From the NCBI GenBank assembly GCA_017307755.1, contig JAFKGQ010000009.1, forward strand, positions 248,001 through 312,000: a DNA stretch of 64,000 bases. The letters are read 5' to 3'. Shown here piece after piece: positions 1-9,300 of this stretch. The DNA is from Chitinophagaceae bacterium. GTDB taxonomy: Bacteria > Bacteroidota > Bacteroidia > Chitinophagales > Chitinophagaceae. The first letter of the stretch is position 1. The number at the start of each line of letters is the position of its first letter. The notes below the pieces were generated by a model. That model ran no database searches. It worked only from the letters and a program-made list of their open reading frames with translations, and was not told where the DNA came from. The position numbers and the translations under genes were made by a program.

Positions 1-303
1 GATAGGATGGGGAAGGTACTTCCCGTTGTCCTTACTGTATTTAGCGACAAGTCTTTCGAATTTGTCATCAAGACTCCCCCCGCAGCGGTACAGCTGTTGG
101 AAGCTGCCAAGCTTCAGAGCGGCAGTAAGGAGCCAAATCGTAACAAAGTTGGAAAAGTAACCTGGGCGCAGGTAGAGGCTATTGCGAAAGACAAGATGCC
201 TGACCTGAATTGCTTTACAGTGGAAAGCGCCATGCGTATGGTGGCTGGTACGGCCCGCAGCATGGGTATCACTGTAGAGGGTGCTGCTCCCTGGGCAAAT
301 TAA
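1..303 (+). CDS. rplK: 50S ribosomal protein L11, C-terminal part
   Basis: The reading frame is open from base 1, so the gene begins upstream of the window; the ATG at 7 is probably internal. About 100 residues remain of a family usually near 145. The visible part carries the end of the N-terminal domain (KTPPAAVQLLEAA) and the C-terminal rRNA-binding domain ending in AMRMVAGTARSMGITVEG, both typical of L11. L11 binds the GTPase-associated region of 23S rRNA at the base of the stalk. It lies 26 bases before rplA in the usual rplK-rplA-rplJ-rplL order, which fixes the identity. Confidence 0.96.
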   Translation, partial: DRMGKVLPVVLTVFSDKSFEFVIKTPPAAVQLLEAAKLQSGSKEPNRNKVGKVTWAQVEAIAKDKMPDLNCFTVESAMRMVAGTARSMGITVEGAAPWAN

Positions 304-329
304 TCTCCTAACTCCAAAAACATTACGAA

Positions 330-1022
330 ATGGCAATTACAAAGAAAAGAAAAGCAGCCTCAGCGAAGGTTGATAAAAATAAGGTTTACTCCCTCAAGGA
401 TGCTTCTGCGCTGGTGAAGGAGGTGAATACTACAAAGTTCGACTCTTCAGTCGATCTGCATGTTCGTCTGGGGGTTGATCCCAAAAAAGCGGACCAATCT
501 ATCCGTGGTACGGTGACCCTGCCTCATGGTACGGGTAAGACCAAGCGGGTGCTGGTGCTTTGCACGCCTGATAAAGAGGCTGATGCCAAGGCGGCCGGAG
601 CCGACTATGTAGGGCTGGACGAGTTTATCCAGAAGATCGAAGGTGGATGGGTGGATGTGGATGTGATCGTGGCTACTCCTTCCGTCATGCCTAAGATTGG
701 TAAACTGGGTAAGGTGTTGGGCCCTCGTAACCTGATGCCCAATCCGAAGACGGGCACGGTGACCAATGATGTGGCGGCTGCCGTGAATGAGGTAAAGGGT
801 GGTAAGATCGCTTTCAAGGTTGACAAGGCGGGCATTATCCATGCCAGCATCGGCCGGGTGAGCTTCTCTCCTGAAAAGATCGTAGAGAACAGCCAGGAGC
901 TGATCAACGCGATCATCAAGGCCAAGCCGGCCACGGCCAAGGGCACTTATGTCAAGAGCGTATTTATGGCCAGCTCGATGAGCCCGGGCATTGCCATTGA
1001 CACTAAAGCCTTTGTACACTAA
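330..1022 (+). CDS. rplA: 50S ribosomal protein L1
   Basis: This 230-residue protein has the usual L1 length. It shows the family signature around residues 120-140 (MPKIGKLGKVLGPRNLMPNP) and the C-terminal region with FSPEKIVEN. L1 binds 23S rRNA at the stalk near the E site and in many bacteria also represses its own operon by binding mRNA. The ATG at 330 lies 26 bases after the rplK stop, and the N-terminal residues MAITKKRKAA fit the basic tail of Bacteroidota L1. The gene is followed at once by a double hairpin and a long stem that separate it from rplJ. Confidence 0.97.
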   Translation: MAITKKRKAASAKVDKNKVYSLKDASALVKEVNTTKFDSSVDLHVRLGVDPKKADQSIRGTVTLPHGTGKTKRVLVLCTPDKEADAKAAGADYVGLDEFIQKIEGGWVDVDVIVATPSVMPKIGKLGKVLGPRNLMPNPKTGTVTNDVAAAVNEVKGGKIAFKVDKAGIIHASIGRVSFSPEKIVENSQELINAIIKAKPATAKGTYVKSVFMASSMSPGIAIDTKAFVH

Positions 1023-1023
1023 A

Positions 1024-1058
1024 ATGGAACACAGTTCCATTGGCCGAAGGCCCATTAT
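1024..1058 (+). repeat. Double-hairpin spacer element, copy A
   Basis: Two hairpins follow each other in the transcript directly after the rplA stop: ATGGAAC-ACA-GTTCCAT (1024-1040) and GGCC-GAA-GGCC (1042-1052), then CATTA. The layout (first stem with a 3-base loop, short GC stem with GAA loop, then CATTA) is shared with copies upstream of thrA, after thrA, after the ilv attenuator, after leuC and before leuA, but the stem sequences differ in each copy. Function unknown. Confidence 0.7.
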
Positions 1059-1065
1059 GAGCGAT

Positions 1066-1111
1066 TTTTCGCCAAGGGCCTATATTCTGACAGAAAGGCC
1101 GTTGGCGAAAA
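1066..1111 (+). promoter_or_regulatory. Long stem-loop in rplJ leader, candidate L10 autoregulatory site
   Basis: TTTTCGCCAA (1066-1075) is perfectly complementary to TTGGCGAAAA (1102-1111). Inside it, after a G/G mismatch, GGCCT (1077-1081) pairs with AGGCC (1096-1100), giving 15 base pairs around a 14-base loop. The stem ends 34 bases before rplJ. In other bacteria the L10-L7/L12 complex represses translation by binding a structured rplJ leader. Position and strength fit that role here, but the match to known L10 leaders is inferred from place only. Confidence 0.6.
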
Positions 1112-1145
1112 TAAATTGAATCACCGCGGACTAAAAAATTGAATT

Positions 1146-1679
1146 ATGAACAAAGATCAAAAAAATGAAGTCATTGAGCTGTTGAAAGACAAGTTCAATC
1201 AATATAACAACTTCTATGTGACCAATACCGAGTCACTGACTGTAGAACAGGTGGGCAAGCTGCGCCGGATCTGCTTTGACAAGAAAGTAGAGATGAAGGT
1301 GGCTAAGAACACCCTGATAAAAAAGGCCCTGGAAGGTCTGGATGACAAGCGTTTTTCAGGCGTATACGAGTCTCTCAATGGCGTGACTGCGCTGTTGTTC
1401 TCGGAGAATGCGAAGGAGCCTGCGCTGATCATCAGCGATTTCCGGAAGGCTGGCAACATGGAAAAGCCTGTATTGAAGGCTGCCTTTATCGATGGGGATG
1501 TATTTGCGGGGGATGACCAGCTGAAGGCGTTGACCACGCTGAAGAGCAAGCACGACCTTATCGGCGAGATCATTGGTCTGCTGCAATCGCCCGCCAAGAA
1601 TGTTATCAGCGGCTTGAATGCAGGAAACAAGCTGGCCGGGTTGATCAAGGCACTGGAAGATCGTGCCGGAGCGAACTAA
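1146..1679 (+). CDS. rplJ: 50S ribosomal protein L10
   Basis: The 177-residue product matches L10 in length and pattern. The N-terminal rRNA-binding domain contains VEQVGKLRRICFDKKVEMKVAKNTLIKKAL, interrupted here only by reading, and the helical C-terminal tail that carries L7/L12 dimers ends with NKLAGLIKALEDRAGAN. L10 anchors the L7/L12 stalk. It sits between rplA and rplL as in nearly all bacteria. The 123-base upstream spacer is unusually structured, with a double hairpin and a 15-pair stem, which suggests control at the mRNA level. Confidence 0.97.
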   Translation: MNKDQKNEVIELLKDKFNQYNNFYVTNTESLTVEQVGKLRRICFDKKVEMKVAKNTLIKKALEGLDDKRFSGVYESLNGVTALLFSENAKEPALIISDFRKAGNMEKPVLKAAFIDGDVFAGDDQLKALTTLKSKHDLIGEIIGLLQSPAKNVISGLNAGNKLAGLIKALEDRAGAN

Positions 1680-1680
1680 G

Positions 1681-1708
1681 CATTACACGGCCTATGGCCG
1701 CCTAATGA
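1681..1708 (+). repeat. Lone hairpin between rplJ and rplL
   Basis: CGGCC-TAT-GGCCG (1688-1700) is flanked by CATTA before and CTAATG after it, the same flanking words as the double-hairpin elements. Only one hairpin is present. It may be a degenerate or related member of the family. Confidence 0.45.
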
Positions 1709-1735
1709 TATAAAAGAAACAAATTTTTTTAAACC

Positions 1736-1770
1736 TTCCGCCGGATCCCCCAGTGGAAATGAAGGCGGAA
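1736..1770 (+). promoter_or_regulatory. Stem-loop just upstream of rplL
   Basis: TTCCGCC (1736-1742) pairs perfectly with GGCGGAA (1764-1770) around a 21-base loop, ending 13 bases before the rplL ATG. It could modulate the high translation rate rplL needs relative to rplJ. This role is an inference. Confidence 0.4.
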
Positions 1771-1783
1771 AAAATTGTAAAAC

Positions 1784-2164
1784 ATGGCAGACTTAAAAGC
1801 ATTTGCTGAGCAGCTCGTAGGGCTGACTGTAAAAGAAGTAAACGAATTAGCAAAGATCCTGAAGGAAGAATATGGCATCGAGCCTGCAGCTGCTGCTGTA
1901 GCTGTTGCTGCCGGTCCCGCTGCAGGTGGTGGCGCTGCCGCTGCTGAAGAAAAGACCGCTTTCAACGTGATCCTGAAAGCCGCTGGCGCTAACAAGCTCA
2001 ACGTTGTGAAGATCGTTAAGGACCTCACCGGTCTTGGTCTGAAAGAAGCTAAGGACCTGGTAGACGGCGCTCCCAAGCCCGTTAAGGAAGGTGTCAGCAA
2101 GGCTGATGCCGACGCCCTGGTTGCTAAGCTGAAAGAAGCTGGCGCTGAGGTAGAGATCCAATAG
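1784..2164 (+). CDS. rplL: 50S ribosomal protein L7/L12
   Basis: The 126-residue acidic protein has the standard two-domain form. An N-terminal dimerisation helix (ADLKAFAEQLVGLTVKEVNELAKIL) is followed by an Ala/Gly-rich hinge (residues about 35-55). The C-terminal factor-binding domain carries VKIVKDLTGLGLKEAKDLVDGAPKPV in two blocks recognisable for all L7/L12. It recruits elongation factors to the ribosome. The gene is followed by a strong terminator at 2251-2298, so rpoB is not simply read through from here. Confidence 0.97.
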   Translation: MADLKAFAEQLVGLTVKEVNELAKILKEEYGIEPAAAAVAVAAGPAAGGGAAAAEEKTAFNVILKAAGANKLNVVKIVKDLTGLGLKEAKDLVDGAPKPVKEGVSKADADALVAKLKEAGAEVEIQ

Positions 2165-2191
2165 TCTTTGCCGGATAGGAGACTTATTTTG

Positions 2192-2246
2192 CCCCTGGCC
2201 TAAAAAGCCAAGGGTCCCCTGATCGGCTCTGCCGATCAGGACATTG
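2192..2246 (+). repeat. Double-hairpin spacer element, copy G (divergent)
   Basis: A near-perfect stem with CCCTGGC at 2193-2199 and GCCAAGGG at 2207-2214 is followed by the perfect 9-pair hairpin CTGATCGGC-TCT-GCCGATCAG (2219-2239) and then GACATTG. The order, the 3-base loop and the terminal ACATT fit the family, although this copy lacks the GAA-loop hairpin. Confidence 0.5.
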
Positions 2247-2250
2247 AATG

Positions 2251-2298
2251 AAAAAAGAGGCAGGCCCCGATTTTTTTTGGTCGGGGCGCCTCTTTTTT
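2251..2298 (+). terminator. Rho-independent terminator after rplL
   Basis: AAAAAAGAGGC (from 2251) pairs with GCCTCTTTTTT (2288-2298), with GCCCCGA/TCGGGGC inside it, around a T-rich loop. The 3' arm ends in six T residues. This is the strongest terminator in the window and ends the ribosomal-protein transcript. Confidence 0.88.
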
Positions 2299-2326
2299 GG
2301 TATTTGATGCGAATTCCTTAACTTTG
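2296..2326 (+). promoter_or_regulatory. rpoB promoter, Bacteroidota type
   Basis: TTTG at 2296-2299, exactly 19 bases, then TAACTTTG at 2319-2326 match the -33/-7 consensus of the primary Bacteroidota sigma factor. The -33 box overlaps the T-run of the rplL terminator. The predicted start near 2333 leaves a leader of about 128 bases, which contains the palindrome AAAACCGGTTTT (2442-2453) just before the rpoB ATG. Confidence 0.82.
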
Positions 2327-2460
2327 CGGTCCGTTTCCCTAAAGTTAAGTTATGTTAAGATTTGTTTGAAAGTGTAAGTTATTGATAGTTAGATGTCAAT
2401 GACTTAGAATAGCCGCAGACGATTTTGGGCACGAATCATTAAAAACCGGTTTTAATCAAT

Positions 2461-5400
2461 ATGTCTTCAACAAAATTGCAAAACAGGATCAATTTTGGTA
2501 AAATCAAGCATCTTGCCGAAACTCCTGATCTTCTGGAAGTGCAGATCCAATCTTTTAAAGAATTTTTCCAGCTAGAAACCACCCCGGACAAACGCAATAT
2601 TGAAGGTTTGTTCAAGGTTTTCAAAGAGAATTTCCCGATCACTGATACGCGGAACATTTTCATGCTGGAGTTCCTGGATTACTTTATCGACCCTCCCCGT
2701 TATACTATCGAGGAGTGTATGGAGCGTGGTCTTACTTATGCCGTTCCTCTGAAGGCTAAGCTGCGTCTGAGCTGTAATGATGAGGAGCATGTGGATTTCC
2801 AGACCATTGTCCAGGACGTGTTCCTTGGCAATATCCCCTACATGACGCCTCGCGGTACGTTTGTGATCAACGGTGCGGAGCGTGTTGTCGTATCCCAGCT
2901 GCATCGCAGCCCCGGGGTATTTTTTGGCCAATCCATCCACCCCAACGGAACCAAGATCTACTCGGCCCGTGTGATCCCTTTCAAGGGCGCCTGGATGGAA
3001 TTCGCCACGGACATCAACAATGTGATGTACGCGTATATCGACCGGAAGAAAAAATTCCCTGTCACTACTCTGTTGCGTTCCATCGGGTATGAGACGGATA
3101 AAGATATCCTGGAGCTCTTTGGTATGGCCGACGAGGTAAAGGCCGACAAAAAAGCGTTGCAGAAATATATTGGCAAGAAGCTGGCTGCGCGTGTGCTCCG
3201 CACCTGGGTAGAGGACTTCGTCGATGAGGACACCGGTGAGGTAGTATCCATCGAGCGGAATGAGATCGTGCTGGAGCGTGATACCATCCTAGATGAAGAA
3301 GCCATCGACATGGTGGTGGAAATGGACGTGAAGAGCGTCTTTATCCAGAAGGAGGATGTAGGCGGCGACTATGCCATTATCTATAACACATTGAACAAGG
3401 ATACCTCCAACTCTGAACTGGAAGCCGTCCAGCATATCTACCGCCAGCTGCGCGGCGCTGACGCTCCGGATGACGAGACTGCGAGGGGTATCATCGACAA
3501 GCTGTTCTTCAGCGATAAACGTTATGACCTGGGCGAGGTAGGCCGCTATAAGATCAACCGCAAGCTCAACCTCAACCAGCCCCTGGACCAGAAGACGCTG
3601 ACCAAGGAGGACATGATCGAGATCATCAAGTATCTCGTGCGTCTCACCAATGCGAAGGCGGAGATCGACGACATCGATCACCTGAGCAATCGTCGTGTCC
3701 GTACGGTAGGTGAGCAATTGTATGCTCAGTTTGGTGTAGGTCTGGCCCGTATGGCAAGGACTATCCGCGAGCGTATGAACGTCCGTGACAATGAGGTATT
3801 CACTCCCGTGGACCTTATCAATGCGAGAACGTTATCTTCTGTCATAAATTCCTTTTTCGGAACTTCTCAGCTGTCCCAGTTCCTTGACCAGACGAACCCG
3901 CTGAGCGAGATCACGCACAAGCGTCGTATCTCCGCCCTCGGCCCTGGTGGTCTGTCCCGTGAGCGCGCAGGCTTTGAAGTTCGTGACGTACACTACTCCC
4001 ACTATGGCCGTCTGTGTACCATCGAAACACCGGAAGGACCCAATATCGGACTTATATCCACTCTTTGCGTTCACGCCAAGATCAACGAAATGGGCTTTAT
4101 CGAAACGCCCTATCGTAAGGTACAGGATGGGAAGGTAGAGTTGAAGAAGCTGACTTATCTGAGCGCCGAGGAAGAAGATATAGCCAAGATCGCCCAGGCG
4201 AACATTGAGCTGGATGAGAAAGGCAACTTTATAGAAGACAAGATCGTCAGCCGTCAGACTGGTGACTTCCCCATACTGGACAAGAGCGAAGTGGAATATA
4301 TGGACGTTGCTCCCAACCAGATCGTAGGGTTGAGCGCCTCCCTGATCCCCTTCCTGGAGCATGATGACGCCAACCGTGCGCTGATGGGATCGAACATGCA
4401 ACGTCAGGCTGTGCCCCTGATCCGTCCCGAGATGCCTATCGTAGGTACAGGGCTGGAAGCAAAGGCTGCCCGTGACGCCCGTATCCAGATACATGCTGAA
4501 GGCGACGGTGTCGTAGAGTTCGTGGATGCCAATGAGATCCATGTACGTTACGACCGCAATGAGCAACAGAAACTTGTGTCTTTTGAAGAAGACCTGAAAG
4601 TATATAAGCTGACAAAGTTCATCAAGACCAACCAGGAGACCTGTATCAACCTGAAGCCTGCCGTCAAGAAAGGGCAGAAGGTGAAAGAAGGCGACTTCCT
4701 TACGGAAGGGTATGCCGTACAGGATGGTGAACTGGCTCTCGGCCGCAATCTGAAAGTGGCATTCATGCCCTGGAAGGGTTACAATTTCGAGGATGCCATT
4801 GTGATCAGCGAAAAGGTGGTAAAGGAAGACCTCTTTACTTCTGTCCATATTTCCGAATACGAACTGGAAGTACGTGACACGAAGTTGGGTGAAGAAGAGC
4901 TGACCCCGGATATTCCCAACGTCTCTGAAGAGGCAACCAAGGACCTGGACGAGAACGGTATCATCCGTGTAGGCGCCCAGATCAAGGAAGGAGATATCCT
5001 GATCGGTAAGATCACTCCGAAAGGCGAAAGCGATCCTACTCCGGAAGAGAAGCTGCTCCGCGCCATCTTTGGCGACAAAGCCGGTGATGCAAAGGATGCC
5101 TCTTTGAAGGCCCCCAGCGGCACGGAAGGCGTGGTGATCAGCAAGAAGCTCTTCCAAAGGGCCAAGAAGGACAAGAATGCCAAGGTGCGTGAAAAAGCAG
5201 CCCTGGAGAAAATAGAAAAAGTACACGAGAAGAATACTGCCGATCTGATGGATGTGCTGTTGAGCAAGCTGCAGGTGCTGCTGAAAGATCATGCATCCTC
5301 CGGGGTGAATAACAACTTCGGAGAGGTACAGATCGGGAAAGGATCCAAATTCACTGCTAAGAACCTGGCAGGGATCGACTATCTGAATGTCAATCCCCTG

Positions 5401-6264
5401 GGTTGGACGGGTGATGCCAAGACCGATGACTCGATCAACATCCTGTTGCACAACTATAGCATCAAGTACAACGAAGAACTGGGTCGTTACAAACGGGAGA
5501 AGTTCAATATCTCCATCGGGGACGAGTTACCTGCCGGTGTATTGAAGCTGGCTAAAGTATACCTGGCTGTTAAGCGTAAGCTGAAAGTAGGGGACAAGAT
5601 GGCCGGTCGTCACGGGAACAAGGGTATCGTCGCCAAGATCGTAAGGGCGGAGGATATGCCTTTCCTGGAGGACGGAACACCTGTTGACGTAGTATTGAAC
5701 CCCCTGGGCGTACCTTCCCGTATGAACCTGGGACAGATATATGAAACTGTACTGGGCTGGGCCGGTGAGAAGCTGGGTGTGAAATTCGCCACCCCCATCT
5801 TTGATGGTGCTACGGTGGAAGAGATCGCCGAGCATATTTCCAAGGCGGGTCTGCCGAGCTTTGGCCATACACATCTCTACGATGGAGAGACGGGCGAGCG
5901 TTTTGACCAGAAGGCTACCGTGGGTATCATCTATATCATCAAGCTCCATCACATGGTGGACGACAAGATGCACGCCCGGAGTATCGGGCCGTACAGTCTG
6001 ATCACACAGCAGCCGCTGGGTGGTAAGGCTCAGTTTGGTGGTCAGCGTTTTGGGGAAATGGAAGTGTGGGCTCTCGAAGCCTATGGCGCCTCCAATATTC
6101 TCCAGGAGCTGTTGACCCTGAAGTCCGACGATATCATCGGCAGGGCGAAGACCTATGAGTCCATCGTGAAGGGTGACAATATCCCGAGAGCGGGCATACC
6201 CGAGTCCTTCAATGTGTTGGTGCATGAATTACGCGGGTTAGGACTGGATCTGAAGTTTGACTAA
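2461..6264 (+). CDS. rpoB: RNA polymerase beta subunit
   Basis: The 1267-residue product is full length for Bacteroidota RpoB. The rifampicin-binding region is plain at about residues 465-550 (SQLSQFLDQTNPLSEITHKR, then LGPGGLSRERAGFEVRDVH and IETPEGPNIGLIS). The C-terminal clamp and active-site region near residue 1185 shows GGKAQFGGQRFGEMEVWALE. It forms the catalytic core with RpoC. Uniquely in this window, rpoC does not follow: a terminator stands 34 bases after the stop and rpoC lies at 57462. The gene has its own promoter at 2296-2326. Confidence 0.99.
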   Translation: MSSTKLQNRINFGKIKHLAETPDLLEVQIQSFKEFFQLETTPDKRNIEGLFKVFKENFPITDTRNIFMLEFLDYFIDPPRYTIEECMERGLTYAVPLKAKLRLSCNDEEHVDFQTIVQDVFLGNIPYMTPRGTFVINGAERVVVSQLHRSPGVFFGQSIHPNGTKIYSARVIPFKGAWMEFATDINNVMYAYIDRKKKFPVTTLLRSIGYETDKDILELFGMADEVKADKKALQKYIGKKLAARVLRTWVEDFVDEDTGEVVSIERNEIVLERDTILDEEAIDMVVEMDVKSVFIQKEDVGGDYAIIYNTLNKDTSNSELEAVQHIYRQLRGADAPDDETARGIIDKLFFSDKRYDLGEVGRYKINRKLNLNQPLDQKTLTKEDMIEIIKYLVRLTNAKAEIDDIDHLSNRRVRTVGEQLYAQFGVGLARMARTIRERMNVRDNEVFTPVDLINARTLSSVINSFFGTSQLSQFLDQTNPLSEITHKRRISALGPGGLSRERAGFEVRDVHYSHYGRLCTIETPEGPNIGLISTLCVHAKINEMGFIETPYRKVQDGKVELKKLTYLSAEEEDIAKIAQANIELDEKGNFIEDKIVSRQTGDFPILDKSEVEYMDVAPNQIVGLSASLIPFLEHDDANRALMGSNMQRQAVPLIRPEMPIVGTGLEAKAARDARIQIHAEGDGVVEFVDANEIHVRYDRNEQQKLVSFEEDLKVYKLTKFIKTNQETCINLKPAVKKGQKVKEGDFLTEGYAVQDGELALGRNLKVAFMPWKGYNFEDAIVISEKVVKEDLFTSVHISEYELEVRDTKLGEEELTPDIPNVSEEATKDLDENGIIRVGAQIKEGDILIGKITPKGESDPTPEEKLLRAIFGDKAGDAKDASLKAPSGTEGVVISKKLFQRAKKDKNAKVREKAALEKIEKVHEKNTADLMDVLLSKLQVLLKDHASSGVNNNFGEVQIGKGSKFTAKNLAGIDYLNVNPLGWTGDAKTDDSINILLHNYSIKYNEELGRYKREKFNISIGDELPAGVLKLAKVYLAVKRKLKVGDKMAGRHGNKGIVAKIVRAEDMPFLEDGTPVDVVLNPLGVPSRMNLGQIYETVLGWAGEKLGVKFATPIFDGATVEEIAEHISKAGLPSFGHTHLYDGETGERFDQKATVGIIYIIKLHHMVDDKMHARSIGPYSLITQQPLGGKAQFGGQRFGEMEVWALEAYGASNILQELLTLKSDDIIGRAKTYESIVKGDNIPRAGIPESFNVLVHELRGLGLDLKFD

Positions 6265-6297
6265 CGAGGTACTCTGCTAACTGATGAATAATATCTC

Positions 6298-6330
6298 AAG
6301 CCCGGCTAATTAAGGCCGGGCTTTTACTAT
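6298..6330 (+). terminator. Terminator after rpoB
   Basis: AAGCCCGGC (6298-6306) pairs with GCCGGGCTT (6315-6323), followed by TTACTATTTT. The loop contains the stop codon of the convergent protease gene (6310-6312), so the hairpin serves the end of both genes. Confidence 0.82.
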
Positions 6331-9300
6331 TTTGGTGATGTATGTGTTCGAGCCGGTACGGACTTCCAGCAGATAGATACCCGCGGGAAGGGAGAGTCCG
6401 GAGAGATCGAGATGAATACGATCTTGTGCGAAGCCGGCATTGTCCTTGCGCAGCAGTATCCTGCCTGTCATGTCCAGCAACCGGATGCTTGTCCTGCTTT
6501 CCGGAGTTTTGTCCAGTACGATGTCCACACCGGTGGTGAAGGGGCTTGGGGACACGGTGAATGGATTGCCCGGAAGGGCGCCGTCCACCAGGATGATCTT
6601 GCTGTAGGTGAATTTTTCGTCCTGGTCTATTTCCTTTAAGCGATAGTAGTTTTTATCATGGGGTACGGCAATGTCCGTAAAGGTATACCGGAGTGTAGTG
6701 GTGCTGTTACCGGCGGCATCCACGTACCCGATGTTTTGGAAGGTAATGCCGTCATAGGACCTCTCGATGCCAAAGCGTTTGGTGTTATCTTCGGAGGTGG
6801 TGGTCCAATAGAGGACTATGTTTTGCTGTTGCAGCAGTCCTTCGAAATCGAGCAGGCTAATGGGCAGGGGGACGTCGGGTACGCCTGCGCCAAAGCCGGA
6901 GAAGCCTGTGGTGAAATTATAGGTCAGGGCTGTATTGGTACCCAGGGTACTGATGGTGGGAGCGCCAATGACCACTGCGCCGCCGCCGGTGGGATTGGCC
7001 GGCGTAACATTGGAGATCTGGTTGGTGACCTTTACGATCTGGACATTGTTCAGAGATTGCGATGTTGCCGCGATCCAGCCGTCTACTTCCGGCTTTGTAT
7101 AATAGAGGGTGATGTTATAGCTGCCGGCCGGATTGTTGTTGGCGGGCAATACCCTGAAAGTTTTATTCATCAGATAATTTGCGGTATTGTTATTCCAGAA
7201 CTGGCTGGCACTTGTGCCCTGACGGTCGATGACCACTTGAGTACATCCGTAATCATAGCCTGTCAGATTTTGTATCCGGGCCATCAGCTGGCCATTTGAC
7301 TGATCGTAGAAATAGAGATCTGCGTTGGGGCCCAGATATTGCTGGCTGGAGGAATTGAGCACGGTCTGAACCACGGTGGCGTTGATGGGGTAGCTGAAGC
7401 GGGCGATGGGTTTTGTACCACCGCCATAACCGGCGACACTGCTGCCAAAGGATTGGGCGCAGGTGACATTACTCTTGTAGAATATATTTCCCTGACTGGA
7501 GCTGCCTCCGTCACCACTATAACAAGCGATGGCGTCCATCCCATCTCCCGCGGCTGCGCTGCCATTGTCATAACATATTTCCACTACGAGGTTGCTGGAG
7601 CCGTCCCAGGTGAAAGGCGTATCGAATGTGAAATTATTCCATCCGGTAGTAGTATTGTAAGAGGACAGGGTTTTTACGACTGTCATACCCGAACCCTGAT
7701 TGAAAACGCCGCTATTGACGAGATAATTTGCGATGGAGGTCCCTATTTTGATGTTCAGATTTGTGTATGCACGGATGCTTGCTTTTGACGCAATCTGCAG
7801 TCCGATGCCTGTGATGGGACCGGCAGGAAGTCCTGCGGCTGTCAGCTCGGAGGCTGTGTAAAGGAATTGTGTACGCTGGGAAGCGAGCTGACCATTGAAG
7901 GGTGCGTCGGGGATGCCGAATGCTGCGCTGCCCAGACTGGCTGTCCCGGTGGAACTGGTGGGGATGGGGGCGGCATCGTTGTCCCTGATGGTAAAAGAGA
8001 GGGTGGGCTTGCCATCTCCCGCCACGGCGTCGCCTCCTCCATTGTTGACGGTGAAGCTTAAAGTGAAGCTACGGGTGCCATTGACGCTGGCATCGTCGTA
8101 TATACGAATAGTAAACGACTGGGAGGTCATGGAGCCTGCCGGGAATGTGAGCGTCTGGGAAGGGCTGGCAAAGCTGCCATTGGTGGTGATGTCAAAATCC
8201 AGGCCCTTTTTGGCGGTGCTGCCGGCATTGACGTTTAGCGTGACGATGGCGGCTGCAGAGGGGGTGTTGCCGATGATCATATTGTAAGTGTAGTCCTTAT
8301 AGGCGCGGCAGCCGGAAGTGGCAGCTGTTGTTTCTGTCGCCTGGTCGCTGCTGATCTCGAAGTTGATCTTGGGCGGGCATTGACTGGAGCCTGCGTTCGT
8401 AGCGGTGCCTCCCAGGGAGGTAGCAAGGCTTGCCCGGGAGGTGGCGGCAGAGGCCAGCATTCTGGCTTTCTGACCGGGTGTAAAGAGCGTGAAGCAATTT
8501 GTATAGTTCATGTAATTGCTCTCTGTATTGGGGCTGTATGTTGTGCCGGCAGGTGTAGCACAGGGGTTTACGGTAGATGTGCTCCGGCAGGTGAAATCGA
8601 CGATGCCTGCGCTGATGTTTTCGGAAATGGGGTCTGTATCGCAGACCTGGTCCCCATCCAGGCTGCAATCATTGTTTGGGTGGGGAGGACAGGTATTTTT
8701 GTCGGCGGAGCCCTGGAAGGGGTGATAGAGGTTGAAGGCATGACCTATTTCATGGGGAAGGGTTTTTTGTCCGGCGACCATCTGGGTGGCCAGCATGACA
8801 GTGCCATCCCGCAAGGGGTCGAAGGGGACCGGGAAGTAAGCATAGCCGGCGATGAATTGACCTGCTGTACCGTCCTGTCCCAGGATCTTATTTACTATCC
8901 ATATGTTGTAATATTGGGTAGGATCCCAGCGGATGAGGTTTTTTATGTTGACCTCATCGGTACCGGGACCGGAGCTGCCTTGTGGTATAACGCCTCCGGA
9001 GACATAGTTAGCGATGCCTGAACCATCTGTACGATCGATGCCTGTGGTAGGATTGCAATTAGGATCCCGTTTGGCAAGCACGAACTGTATCTGAAGGTCG
9101 CCTGCTCCTGTTGTGCCGGGCCAGGTACCGTTGTAGACGGCATTCAGATAGTCTATTGCTCCCTGTACCTGGGCGTCGGTGGGGTTGTAGATGGAGCCGA
9201 CGGCGCCTCCTGTATGTACGATATGCACCACTACGGGAATTGTATAGAGGGGGCCGCTGAGAGGTGTAGCGGGTGCGCCTGCCTTATCGACGATGATGGG

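Noticed and set aside
3832..5451. 539-codon open frame on the minus strand inside rpoB
   Set aside because: It is antisense to an unmistakable rpoB and its product is low-quality, without recognisable domains; long antisense frames are common opposite GC-biased codons.
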